Shown one piece after another: positions 25,044 through 33,823 of a DNA stretch of 64,000 nucleotides. Every line of letters begins with the position of its first letter. The first letter of the stretch is position 1. Source of the stretch: Sphingomonas sp. S2M10 (GTDB lineage Bacteria; Pseudomonadota; Alphaproteobacteria; Sphingomonadales; Sphingomonadaceae); assembly GCF_012650175.1 (NCBI RefSeq), contig NZ_JAAILI010000050.1, positions 1 to 64,000 on the forward strand. The letters are read 5' to 3'. A program made the position numbers and the translations under genes. The notes under the pieces were generated by a model. That model searched no databases and was not told the DNA's origin. It worked only from the letters and a program-made list of their open reading frames with translations.

Positions 25044-28000
25044 TCAGCGCCGGTCGCGTCGCCCGCCGTCTTCCGCCGCGAACAGGCTCGCGATGCACGC
25101 GCCGAGTTCGTCGCGTCGAAACGGCTTCACCAGCCGCGCGATGGTAGGATCCACGCCGTCGAGATCCGCATAGCCGGACACCAAAAGGACCGGGATGCCG
25201 GGATGGCTGCCGCGCAGCGTCTGCGCGAATTGCGTACCGGTCATCCCGGTCATCAGATGATCCGTCACGACCAGGTCGATGCTGTGTTCCCGGATCTTCA
25301 CCGCCGCCTCTTCCGCGGACGACGCCTCGACGACCGCAAAGCCTAGATCGCCCAGCATGTCTGCCGTGCTGTCGCGCACGATATCTTCGTCGTCGATCAG
25401 CAGCACGGTACCCCGCGAGGGCCCCGGCGCGGGCAGCAGCCGCGCGTCGGTACCGGGAGTCGCGACGACATCGCTCTGCGGCAGCCAGAGCTCCACATTG
25501 GTGCCCAGTCCCGGCCGGCTCTGGAGGAACAGCCCGCCGCCAAGCTGCGAGGCCAGTCCATGCACCATGGACAGGCCGAGCCCCGTTCCCTTGCCCACGC
25601 CCTTGGTCGAGAAGAACGGCTCGATCGCGCGCGCCAGCGTTGCCGCGTCCATCCCCATGCCGTCGTCCGAAACGGAAAGGCGGACATAGGCACCCGCCTG
25701 AAGGCCGGGGCGGGCATGATCGCCCAACTGCTCGGCGCGGGCGGAAATCCGAAGCGTGCCGCCTTCCGGCATCGCGTCGCGCGCGTTGACGCTCAGGTTG
25801 AGCAGCGCCATTTCCAGCTGGTTGGGGTCGGCGCGGGCGGCCGGCGTATCCGCCGGCACATCCACCACCACCCGGATCTGCGGTCCGGTGGTACTCGCCA
25901 CCAGCGCCGCCATGCCTTCGACCAGCGCTTTCACGTTTACCGCCACGGCCTGCAGCGGCTGGCGCCGGGCAAAGGCGAGCAACCGCTGCACCAGCGTCTT
26001 GGCCCGCTCCGCAGACTGCACCGCCCCCGCGATCAGGCGCTGCTCGCGCTCGCCGCCCAGCCCCTTGCGCTCCAGCATGTCCAGCGTGCCGACGATCGGC
26101 GTGAGCAGATTGTTGAAGTCATGCGCAACGCCGCCGGTCAACTGCCCCATCGCCTCCATCTTCTGGCTCTGGCGGAGTGCCTCCTGCGCCTGTTCGCGCT
26201 CGCGCACCGCGCTCGCCACCCGCGCCTCCAGCGTGGCGTTGAGGTCCCTGAGCGCCTCTTCCACCTGCTTGCGGGCGGTAATCTCGATCACCGTGCCCGT
26301 CACGCGCACGCACTTCCCCTGATCGTCGAAGACGCCACGGCCCTTCGCGGCCACCCAGCGGATGACGCCGTCCTCCTTGCCCACCGTGCGATACTCGACA
26401 TCGTACAGCGCACGCCGATCCGGATCTGCGGCGGCCGCGAAGGCGGCGCTCGTCGCCGCGCGATCGTCGGGATGGAGCCCCGCATAGAAATCGGCCAGGC
26501 TGACCGGGACGTCGGGCGAGATGCCGAACAACTCCTTGGTCCGCCGCGGCCAGATCAGGCGATCCCCGATCAGATCCACGTCCCAGAAGCCGATTTCGGC
26601 ATGTTCGACCGCGAGGCGAAGTCGCTCTTCGCTGTCGCGCAGGCGCGCCTCGGCACCGACGCGCTCGATATGCGACCAGCAGCGATCGACCACCTCGCGC
26701 ACCAGCATCAGCTCCGTCGGGGTCCAATCCCGCGGCGCATTCTGGTGCACCGCCATCATGGCAGCGAGTCGGCCGTCCTTGATCAACGGGCAGCAGATGA
26801 TCGCCTGAATGCCGATTGCCTGGAACGTCTCGCGTCCATCGCCCGGCGCAAGCTCGCGATCCACGTCGCGAACGACGAGCACCCGGCCGCTCCGCATGTC
26901 GGCAGCGGCGCGCGGGCCGAACAGGTCCAGCCTGTACTCGCCGGCAGAGGTTGCGATCCCAGGCGCGCTGTAATCGGCCCGGATCCAGAAACGATCGCCG
27001 TCGTCGTCCACATCGGCATAGGCGCAGCGGGACACGCCCAGCGTCTCGCCCAGCAGCCGCGTGGCGTTCTGCATCGCGGTCGCCGCGTCGGCCGCGCCGA
27101 ACAGTTGCTGATCCAGCGCGCCCAGGAAACGCAGCCGCGCCTCGCTTTCCCGCAGGCTCTCCTCCACGCCATGCTCCAGCGTGCGATCGCGGAAAATCTT
27201 GAGGAAGCCCCCATGGTCCGCCGCAAGCGGCATCGTGACGCCCGAGCCCCAGAACTGCCTGCCGTCCTTGCGGACGTGCCAGCGCTCGTTCTGCGCTCGC
27301 CCTTCGGAGGCCGCCCGCCGCATCTCCGCTTCGGGCGCGCCGGCGAGCCGGTCTTCCTCGGTGAAGAGAAGGGCGCCCGGCTGCCCGACGATCTCCTCGC
27401 GGGCATAGCCGACGATCTGGGCGGCGCCGGCATTCCAGCCGGTCACCAGCCCGTCGCGGTCCAGCGTAACGATGGCGAAGTCGTCGGCCCCCTCCACGAT
27501 CTGGCGGTAGCGCGCCTCGCCGCGCAGCAGTTCGGCATGCGTCCGCGCGCGCTGGAGGACGAGACCGACCGTCTGCACCACGAAGTCCACGATCTCGAGA
27601 TCCGCCTCGGAAGGCACGCGCGGCTCGCGATAATACATGGCGAAGGTGCCGAGAACGGCGCCCTCCGGCGCATGGATCGGTATCGACCAGCAAGCGGCGA
27701 GCCCGTGGTCGGCCGCCAATTCCCGATACGCGGTCCATAGCGGATCGGTCGCGATGTCGGCCACGAACACCGGCGCGTTGCGGCAGACCGCGCTGCCGCA
27801 CGATCCCACGCTCGGCCCGATCGCGATCCCGTCCACCGCGGCGTTGAACGCGGCGGGAAGGCTGGGCGCCGCCCCGTGGCGAAGATGCTTCCCCTCCGCA
27901 TCGACGAGGAGAATGGAGCCGAGCATGCCGGCATCGGTCAGGCCCTCGATCTCCAGCACGATGGCGCTCAGCGTTTCGGAGAGCGGCGCCTCTTCCACCG

Positions 28001-28559
28001 CGAGTTCCAGGACGCGGCTCTGCACCGCACCCAATTGGGCGGCGCGATCGCGCGCGTGTCTGAGCCGGGCATTCTCCAGCGCCAGCGTGGCCAGCCGGGC
28101 CAGCCCTTCCAGATGCGCCACGGTCCGCGCTGCGTGCCGCCGGGGCTGCGACCAATAGGCGCCGAGCGCCGCAATGGGCGTGGGCCGACCGATCGGCACG
28201 AGCACGAGGCTGCGCACGAAGGTCGGCGCATATGCCGCCTGGGGCACCCGCGCATCGAGGAGGACGTCGTCGATCACCACCGTCCGGGCGTGCTGCATCG
28301 CCCAGCCCGATACGCATTCGGTCATCGGAAAGCGCTGCCCGGCCCACAGGGACGAGACCGCGTCCTCCGCGACGTAGCGGCAGTGATCGCCCTCGCGCAG
28401 CACGACCGCGATTCCCTCCGCCCCGACCAGGGTGCGGGCGGTGTCGCGCAATATCGCGACCACCTCTTCGGTGGATCCCGCCTCGACGAGACGCTCCGCG
28501 GTCCGCAGCAGATCGTCGAAATCGCCGGCCGCGCGCTGCCGCGGTGCCTCGTCGCTCAT
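25044..28559 (-). CDS. Multi-sensor hybrid histidine kinase (GAF/PAS-HisKA-HATPase-REC)
   Basis: The product has 1171 residues. I start it at ATG 28559 (MSDEAPRQRAAGDFDD); a longer frame exists upstream but is Arg-rich and coding-unlike. The order is GAF (~20-170), a second GAF (~180-345), PAS (~355-475), a third GAF (~490-640), PAS (~650-770), a coiled coil, a dimerisation/phosphoacceptor helix with His813 in GGVAHDFNNLLTPI, an HATPase_c domain with NLSVNARDAMPEGG and GKGTGLGLSMV, and a receiver with VLLIDDEDIVRDS and phosphoacceptor Asp1100. No membrane helices are visible, so it is a soluble sensor. The GAF domains may read light or small ligands, but no bilin-binding Cys context is clear. 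No partner regulator is adjacent. Confidence 0.88.
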   Translation of the reverse strand: MSDEAPRQRAAGDFDDLLRTAERLVEAGSTEEVVAILRDTARTLVGAEGIAVVLREGDHCRYVAEDAVSSLWAGQRFPMTECVSGWAMQHARTVVIDDVLLDARVPQAAYAPTFVRSLVLVPIGRPTPIAALGAYWSQPRRHAARTVAHLEGLARLATLALENARLRHARDRAAQLGAVQSRVLELAVEEAPLSETLSAIVLEIEGLTDAGMLGSILLVDAEGKHLRHGAAPSLPAAFNAAVDGIAIGPSVGSCGSAVCRNAPVFVADIATDPLWTAYRELAADHGLAACWSIPIHAPEGAVLGTFAMYYREPRVPSEADLEIVDFVVQTVGLVLQRARTHAELLRGEARYRQIVEGADDFAIVTLDRDGLVTGWNAGAAQIVGYAREEIVGQPGALLFTEEDRLAGAPEAEMRRAASEGRAQNERWHVRKDGRQFWGSGVTMPLAADHGGFLKIFRDRTLEHGVEESLRESEARLRFLGALDQQLFGAADAATAMQNATRLLGETLGVSRCAYADVDDDGDRFWIRADYSAPGIATSAGEYRLDLFGPRAAADMRSGRVLVVRDVDRELAPGDGRETFQAIGIQAIICCPLIKDGRLAAMMAVHQNAPRDWTPTELMLVREVVDRCWSHIERVGAEARLRDSEERLRLAVEHAEIGFWDVDLIGDRLIWPRRTKELFGISPDVPVSLADFYAGLHPDDRAATSAAFAAAADPDRRALYDVEYRTVGKEDGVIRWVAAKGRGVFDDQGKCVRVTGTVIEITARKQVEEALRDLNATLEARVASAVREREQAQEALRQSQKMEAMGQLTGGVAHDFNNLLTPIVGTLDMLERKGLGGEREQRLIAGAVQSAERAKTLVQRLLAFARRQPLQAVAVNVKALVEGMAALVASTTGPQIRVVVDVPADTPAARADPNQLEMALLNLSVNARDAMPEGGTLRISARAEQLGDHARPGLQAGAYVRLSVSDDGMGMDAATLARAIEPFFSTKGVGKGTGLGLSMVHGLASQLGGGLFLQSRPGLGTNVELWLPQSDVVATPGTDARLLPAPGPSRGTVLLIDDEDIVRDSTADMLGDLGFAVVEASSAEEAAVKIREHSIDLVVTDHLMTGMTGTQFAQTLRGSHPGIPVLLVSGYADLDGVDPTIARLVKPFRRDELGACIASLFAAEDGGRRDRR

Positions 28560-28730
28560 GTCAGGGGACCGCTCGAACTGGGGGGCGAGGCAACGAACAT
28601 TCCCAATCCGTAGAGGATGTTCGGGGCCGCGTCTCGCTATTCTTCGCGCGCACGCGCCCGCAGGTGCGCGCCCGATCCGGCGCGCGGGCAGCTCGGCGCC
28701 GGCGCATCGCGCACCCGCGACGGACCGCCA

Positions 28731-28772
28731 TTTGGCGCCGCTTGTGCGTGCATTGGCACCGCTTGTGCGTGT
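28731..28772 (+). promoter_or_regulatory. Tandem 21-bp direct repeat, candidate AraC-type operator
   Basis: Two head-to-tail 21-bp copies begin TTGGCGCCGCTTGTGCGTG (28731) and TTGGCACCGCTTGTGCGTG (28752). They match at 18 of 21 positions. They end 49 bases before the SDR start. Direct repeats at exactly two helical turns fit the way AraC-family proteins bind, and an AraC-family gene is the second gene of this operon. Confidence 0.55.
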
Positions 28773-28821
28773 GGCTGCCGGTTGCCCGACATACACATGG
28801 CGCATCGAAGGAGGATCCAAC

Positions 28822-29652
28822 ATGACTATCGAAGCACGCAAGACCGCGCTCGTCACGGGCGCATCGTCGGGAATGGGCAAGGAGATCGCCAAGCGCCTGA
28901 TCGCCGATGGCTACCACGTCTTCGTGGCCGCGCGCGGCATCGACAACATGCGCGACCTGGCGGCCCTTGGTGCCGAGCCGCTGCAAATGGACGTGTCGAA
29001 AGGCGCCGATATCGAAGCGGCGGTCGCCCGGATCGCCGCAGCGGCCGGTGGCATCGACGTGCTGGTCAACAATGCCGGCTTCGGCCTGTATGGCCCGATG
29101 GAGGAAATCGGCATCGACGAGGCGCGCTACCAGTTCGAGGTCAACCTGTTCGGGGCGGCGCATCTCACGCAACTGCTGCTGCCGGCGATGCGCGCCAGGG
29201 GCGCAGGGCGGATCATCAACATCAGCTCGATGGGCGGCAAGATGTACACACCGCTCGGCAGCTGGTACCATGCCACCAAGCATGCCCTTGAAGGCTGGTC
29301 CGACTGTCTCCGGCTTGAGCTCGCGCCGTTCGGCATCGACGTGGTGATCATCGAGCCGGGCCTCATCGACACCAATTTCGGCGACGTCGTCGCCAGCGGC
29401 CTGATCGAACGTTCGGCCAAGGGGCCTTATGCCAAGCTGGTGGAGGCGATCGTGCGCGGTACCCGCGAGACTTATGCCAAGGGCAAGAACACCCCGCCCA
29501 GTCTGATGGCGGATGTCGTCGGCCGCGCGGTGGCGGCGGGGCGCCCGCGCACCCGCTACGCCGCGGGTAGATTCGCCAAGCTTCTCATTGGACTGCGGGT
29601 GTGGCTCGGCGACCGCATGTTCGATCGCATCATCCTGAGCCAGGCGGCATGA
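28822..29652 (+). CDS. Short-chain dehydrogenase/reductase
   Basis: The product has 276 residues, with start ATG 28822 behind GAAGGAGGA. It shows the classical SDR pattern: TGASSGMG nucleotide-binding loop (residues ~12-19), NNAGFG (~81-86), catalytic Ser in ISSMGGK, and YHATK (Tyr/Lys pair). The C-terminal extension is basic and hydrophobic and may touch the membrane. The substrate is unknown. It is followed with an ATGA overlap by an AraC-family regulator, and the two probably form one operon controlled through the direct repeats upstream. Confidence 0.88.
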   Translation: MTIEARKTALVTGASSGMGKEIAKRLIADGYHVFVAARGIDNMRDLAALGAEPLQMDVSKGADIEAAVARIAAAAGGIDVLVNNAGFGLYGPMEEIGIDEARYQFEVNLFGAAHLTQLLLPAMRARGAGRIINISSMGGKMYTPLGSWYHATKHALEGWSDCLRLELAPFGIDVVIIEPGLIDTNFGDVVASGLIERSAKGPYAKLVEAIVRGTRETYAKGKNTPPSLMADVVGRAVAAGRPRTRYAAGRFAKLLIGLRVWLGDRMFDRIILSQAA

Positions 29653-30716
29653 GCGTGGCGCACACCGCGATCGATCGGTGCAGGATCCCGGCCGGCTACT
29701 GGCAGGCGGTGGCCGGCATCGGCATCCGCCCGGCCGAGCTTCTCCACCGCGCGGGGTTGCCGCTCAACCTGCCGCTGGCTGGCGACGGCTGCCTGACAAC
29801 GGCGCAATATTTCGCGCTGATGAGCGCGCTGGGCGATCTGACCGATCTGCCGGCGGTGGGGGTGCAACTGGTCGAGCGTTCCGACACCTCGGCGCATGCG
29901 CCCTCCACCGTCGCCGCCTTCTACGCACGCGATCTGCGCGACGGCCTGGCGCGGCTTGCCCGGTTCAAACGGCTTTGCAGCGCGGAGCGGCTCATCCTCA
30001 CCGAGGAGCAGGGGCGCTGCGTCATCACGATGGAATGGCTACACGCGGTGGAGCCCGAACCCGCGGTGAGCGTCGATATCACCTTCTCGACACTGATCGA
30101 GCTGGCGCGGCGTGGAACCAGACGGCGGGTGACACCTTGGGCGGTCGAACTGAGCCGCCCAAAGGCGCCGCACGATTACTACGACCGCTATTTCGGCACG
30201 CGCGTGCGGTTCGACTGCCCGCGCAATGCGCTGATCCTCGATCTTGCCGATCTGGATTGCGCCTTCCCCGGCCACAATGCGGCGATGATCGCATTGATGA
30301 CGCCGGAGCTCGCGACCGAGCTGCAGAAGCTCGACCGGGCGATTTCCGTCTCGGAGCAGGTGGTTGCCACGCTCAAGACCAGCCTGCCGAGCGGCCGTCC
30401 CGATATCGCGATCGTCGCCCGCCAGCTCGGCTTCAGCGAGCGGACCCTGCAACGGCGCATCACCGAGGAAGGCACCAGCTTCAAGGAATTGCTTGTCGAG
30501 GCGCGGCAGGAAACCTGCCACCGCCTGCTGGCAGACATCGCGGTGCAGATCGACGAGATCGCCTATCTGCTCGGCTATCAGGACACCCGCTCCTTCTGCC
30601 GCGCGTTCAAAGGCTGGGAGGGCGTGACCCCGGCGACCTGGCGACATCGCCACAGGGCAGCGACGGGAGCGAATGGAGGAGGCGCCGACGGGCGGGTAGC
30701 GGCCGACATCGTCTGA
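29649..30716 (+). CDS. AraC-family transcriptional regulator (Arabinose_bd-type N-domain)
   Basis: The product has 355 residues; ATG 29649 overlaps the SDR stop. The N-terminal ~200 residues match the OruR/arabinose-binding-like sensor type (AELLHRAGLPLNLPL; FYARDLRDGLARLARFKRL; TRRRVTPWAVELSRPKAP). The C-terminal domain has two helix-turn-helix units: PDIAIVARQLGFSERTLQRRI and IDEIAYLLGYQDTRSFCRAFKGWEG with the canonical VTPATWR end. It probably regulates the SDR gene and itself. Confidence 0.88.
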   Translation: MSVAHTAIDRCRIPAGYWQAVAGIGIRPAELLHRAGLPLNLPLAGDGCLTTAQYFALMSALGDLTDLPAVGVQLVERSDTSAHAPSTVAAFYARDLRDGLARLARFKRLCSAERLILTEEQGRCVITMEWLHAVEPEPAVSVDITFSTLIELARRGTRRRVTPWAVELSRPKAPHDYYDRYFGTRVRFDCPRNALILDLADLDCAFPGHNAAMIALMTPELATELQKLDRAISVSEQVVATLKTSLPSGRPDIAIVARQLGFSERTLQRRITEEGTSFKELLVEARQETCHRLLADIAVQIDEIAYLLGYQDTRSFCRAFKGWEGVTPATWRHRHRAATGANGGGADGRVAADIV

Positions 30717-30891
30717 ACACGCGCAGCCGCACCCCTTCCTGTTTCGCCGGGGAGTTTTCCAGATCCGTGCGGGCCGCCCCGTTCGCTTGATGGAGGGAAA
30801 CGCCGCGGACGCTTCCCGCTGATCCGGGCTGCGGCGTTGCACCGGCCGGGCTTTCGCGCAAGGGAGGTACGGAACCGACAGAGGAGGCAAT

Positions 30892-31674
30892 ATGGCGCGA
30901 GAAGGGTCAAAGAAGACCTATTCCGCCCCGGCGATCGAAAAAGCGTTCGAAATCATCGAGCTGCTTGCGGGGCGCCCCGACGGCGCGCTGGTCAGCGAGA
31001 TGGCGGCCGATCTCGGGCGATCCGTTGGGGAGTTGTTCCGGATCGTGGTGGTGATGGAGCAGCTGGGATATCTTCGCCGGTCCGAAGTGACCGACCGCTA
31101 TGCCGTCGCCTATAAGCTGCTCGATGTCGCGCTGCGCTCCACGCCGTCGCAGGATCTGGTCCGCGCCGCCTTGCCCGAAATGCAGATGCTGGCTCGCGAC
31201 ACGGCGCAATCCTGCCATCTGGTCGTGCCCAGCCGGGGGCATGGACTGGTCATCGCGCGCGAGGAATCGCCGGCGACGCGCGGGTTCGCGTTGAAGGTGG
31301 GGGCGCACATCAATCTGGTGCAGAGCTGCTCGGGGCAGGTGCTGCTCGCCTTCTCCAACGTCAACCTGACCGAGCGCATGGTCCGCGCGGCGGAGGAAGA
31401 GACGGGGGTGCCTGTCGACCGCAGCTGGCTGGACGATCGTCTCGCCACGGTCCGCCGGCTTGGCCATGACAGCCGGAAAAGCCCGATCACCTTCGGCGTG
31501 ACCGACATCAGCTATCCGGTGTTCGGCTTCGATCGCACCGTGGTGGCAGCGCTGACGATCCCGTTCCTTGCGCTGATCGACGGGTCGCAGGTGCTGGATC
31601 TGGACGCCGCGCGGACCAAGCTGCACGCGGCAACCATCCGCATCTCCGATCGTCTCGGCTATCAACCGGACTGA
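30892..31674 (+). CDS. IclR-family transcriptional regulator
   Basis: The product has 260 residues, with ATG 30892 preceded by GAGGAGG. The N-terminal winged HTH (SAPAIEKAFEIIELLAGRPDGALVSEMAADLGRS) and the C-terminal effector domain (LVVPSRGHGLVIAREESP; CSGQVLLAF; ITFGVTDISYPVFGFDRTVVAALTIPFL) are typical of IclR. It converges on the GH42/GH29 genes, so it may control sugar use, although its own orientation is opposite. Confidence 0.85.
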   Translation: MAREGSKKTYSAPAIEKAFEIIELLAGRPDGALVSEMAADLGRSVGELFRIVVVMEQLGYLRRSEVTDRYAVAYKLLDVALRSTPSQDLVRAALPEMQMLARDTAQSCHLVVPSRGHGLVIAREESPATRGFALKVGAHINLVQSCSGQVLLAFSNVNLTERMVRAAEEETGVPVDRSWLDDRLATVRRLGHDSRKSPITFGVTDISYPVFGFDRTVVAALTIPFLALIDGSQVLDLDAARTKLHAATIRISDRLGYQPD

Positions 31675-31687
31675 TCACCCGCACACA

Positions 31688-31706
31688 TGTTCGACTCTGC
31701 CGAACA
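31688..31706. terminator. Candidate hairpin between convergent genes
   Basis: TGTTCG (31688-31693) pairs with CGAACA (31701-31706) around a 7-base loop, between the convergent stops of the IclR and GH42 genes. No T-run follows, so termination is only suggested by its position. Confidence 0.3.
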
Positions 31707-31727
31707 GCGTGGCAGATCCAGCCCCCT

Positions 31728-33797
31728 TCACTCCAGCAGCGCGACGCCATAGCCTGCCAGCGCCAAGGTGGCGCTGACCTTGGCGTTGCCGATCACGTCC
31801 TGCTTCGAGCCGGCAACGCGGACCCGAACAGGCCGTGCGGTGGTGTTGACATAGAGCGTGCGTCCCTCGACCACGCGCGCCACCACGCCTTCCGGCGTCT
31901 CTGGCCCGCGCGCGATGCCCAGCGTCGGGTAGAGCGACCGCACCAGCGGCGCGAGCAGCGCTTCCTGCGCCGCGGTCGCGAGATAGATGGCCCTGCCCTT
32001 CCCATAGCGGTTGACGGTGATCGCCGGGCTCTTCTTCGGCGTGTTGTCGAAGCTGGCGAGGATCGTGGCGCTGCTCGGCTCCAGCACCTCGTAATAGGGG
32101 TCGGTGCCGGTCAGCGTCCGGCCCTGGAAGGTCACCTTGAGCGGCGTGTCCGAACGGTAGAATTCGTTTGTGCGCAGGCCGAACACGTCGGTCAGCCCGC
32201 CAGGCAGCGGCGTGCCGAACCATTTGCCGGTGGCGTCCACCTTGGCGGAATAGCCGGTCATGATCACCGTGCCGCCGCCGGCGACATAGCGGCGCACCGC
32301 GTCGCGCATCTTCTCGTCGATCAGATAGGCGGCGGGCAGCACCACCAGCTTGTAGCCGTCGAGCCGGTCATGGCCGACATCGATCACCGCCGCGTCGATA
32401 TTGTCGCGGAAGAAGGGCGCGAACCCGGCCTTGGCCTGTTCGGTATAATCGACCTTGAAATATTCCTTCATCGTGTTCGGTCCGGGCGGCGGGCTGGTCA
32501 GCCACATCGTGTCGTACGAATAGGCGATGGCGACCTGCGGCGCCTGGTAGCGCGGGAAGCCGAGCTTGCGCAGCGTCTGGAACTCGCGGGCGATGGTAGC
32601 GAACTCGCCGACCTTCCACGACGGGCGATCGTCATGGTCGATCAGGCCGAACAGCGACTGCTCCTCGCCGCCCAGATGCGAGTTGAAGGTCCAGGCAAGG
32701 AAGGTCTGCGCGTAGTAGGCAAGCCCGAAATAGGCCCACATTCGCGCACGTCCCGGCGTGCCGTAATAGCCGCCGCCGCCCGCGGTGAACTCGTTGAACC
32801 ACATCGGCGTGTCATGCCCGGCGCGATTGCTCATCACGTCGAAGCCGGCACCCAGCGGATCGCCGGGGTAGAAGCCCTGCGCGCCATAGGTGGAAACTTG
32901 GTCCCAGGAGCGAAGATAGTCGAAGCCCTTGGTCCAGGCGGTCGGCCAGAAGTTCGAGGCGGCCGGCAGGTTCGGCGCATTGGCCTTGCGCGAGGCCTCG
33001 AGATCCTTGAGCGCGGCGATCGTATCGTCGGACCAGTAGCGGCGGAGATCGAGGTTGCGCTCGTTCGGGCCGGGGCCCTCGCCATAGGGCAGGTCGACCT
33101 CGTCCCAGCTATTGATCCGGCGCGACCAGCGCTGCGTCGCCCAGGCGGTGTTGAGCGCTTCGATCGTGCCGTATTTCTTCTGCAGCCAAGCGACGAAGCG
33201 CTTCCTGTCCGCTTCCGAATAGGACATGCGGCCATTGCCGATCTCGTTGTCATAGCCGACCGCGATCACCGCCGGATGCTTGGCGTAGCGCTGCAGCAGC
33301 TTGTCCGCGAGACGACGGGCGAGGCGGCGATAATCGGGATCGCTGATATTGTCCCAATAGCGCGATGCCGCGTTGAGCCGGGTACCCGCCTGGCTGACCA
33401 GGTCGACGCCCGGATAATGTTTGTGCAGCCAGATCGGCGCGGGCTGGCCGGGAATGTCGACGATCACGCGGATGCCGGCCTCGTGCATCTGGTCGAGGAT
33501 CCTGTCGAACCATTCGAAGGTGAAGCGGCCCTCCTGCGGCTCGAACGAATCCCAGGAAAGATCGCCCATGCGCACCATGGTGAATCCCGCCGCCTTCATC
33601 ACCGCGATATCCTGGCGGATCTGCTCGGGGCTGCGATCGACCGGCTGGTAACAGGTGCCGACGAACAGGTCGCCCTTGCCAGGCCATTCGGGATGGCCGG
33701 CAGCGCTCTGGGCCAGCGCTGCGGCCGGCAGCGTTGTCACAGCGAGCGCCAGCGCGAGGCGCGCGGCAAGGGCCGGCTTGAAGGGAAGCTGAATCAT
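31728..33797 (-). CDS. GH42-type beta-galactosidase, secreted
   Basis: The product has 689 residues. The signal peptide (ALAARLALALAVTTLPAAALAQS) predicts export. The TIM barrel has the GH42 features: FVGTCYQPVDRSPEQIRQDIAVMKAAGFTMVRMG near the start, acid/base Glu185 in YDNEIGN, and nucleophile Glu336 in WFNEFTAGG. A beta-galactosidase trimerisation-like region follows around 415-620, containing VVLPAAYLIDEKMRDAVRRYV. It probably cleaves terminal beta-galactose from plant or algal glycans. The adjacent fucosidase suggests fucosylated galactosides such as xyloglucan side chains (inference). Confidence 0.85.
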   Translation of the reverse strand: MIQLPFKPALAARLALALAVTTLPAAALAQSAAGHPEWPGKGDLFVGTCYQPVDRSPEQIRQDIAVMKAAGFTMVRMGDLSWDSFEPQEGRFTFEWFDRILDQMHEAGIRVIVDIPGQPAPIWLHKHYPGVDLVSQAGTRLNAASRYWDNISDPDYRRLARRLADKLLQRYAKHPAVIAVGYDNEIGNGRMSYSEADRKRFVAWLQKKYGTIEALNTAWATQRWSRRINSWDEVDLPYGEGPGPNERNLDLRRYWSDDTIAALKDLEASRKANAPNLPAASNFWPTAWTKGFDYLRSWDQVSTYGAQGFYPGDPLGAGFDVMSNRAGHDTPMWFNEFTAGGGGYYGTPGRARMWAYFGLAYYAQTFLAWTFNSHLGGEEQSLFGLIDHDDRPSWKVGEFATIAREFQTLRKLGFPRYQAPQVAIAYSYDTMWLTSPPPGPNTMKEYFKVDYTEQAKAGFAPFFRDNIDAAVIDVGHDRLDGYKLVVLPAAYLIDEKMRDAVRRYVAGGGTVIMTGYSAKVDATGKWFGTPLPGGLTDVFGLRTNEFYRSDTPLKVTFQGRTLTGTDPYYEVLEPSSATILASFDNTPKKSPAITVNRYGKGRAIYLATAAQEALLAPLVRSLYPTLGIARGPETPEGVVARVVEGRTLYVNTTARPVRVRVAGSKQDVIGNAKVSATLALAGYGVALLE

Positions 33798-33823
33798 CGG
33801 GGCTTTTCCGTACGAAATGCCGG

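Noticed and set aside
25560..27740. Long plus-strand frame antisense to the hybrid kinase.
   Set aside because: The minus-strand kinase has complete H, N and REC motifs; the plus frame is His/Arg-rich noise.
28560..28892. N-terminal extension of the hybrid kinase up to 28892.
   Set aside because: The extra residues are Arg/Ala-rich, run through the AraC-like repeat and overlap the SDR start; ATG 28559 fits the GAF domain edge.
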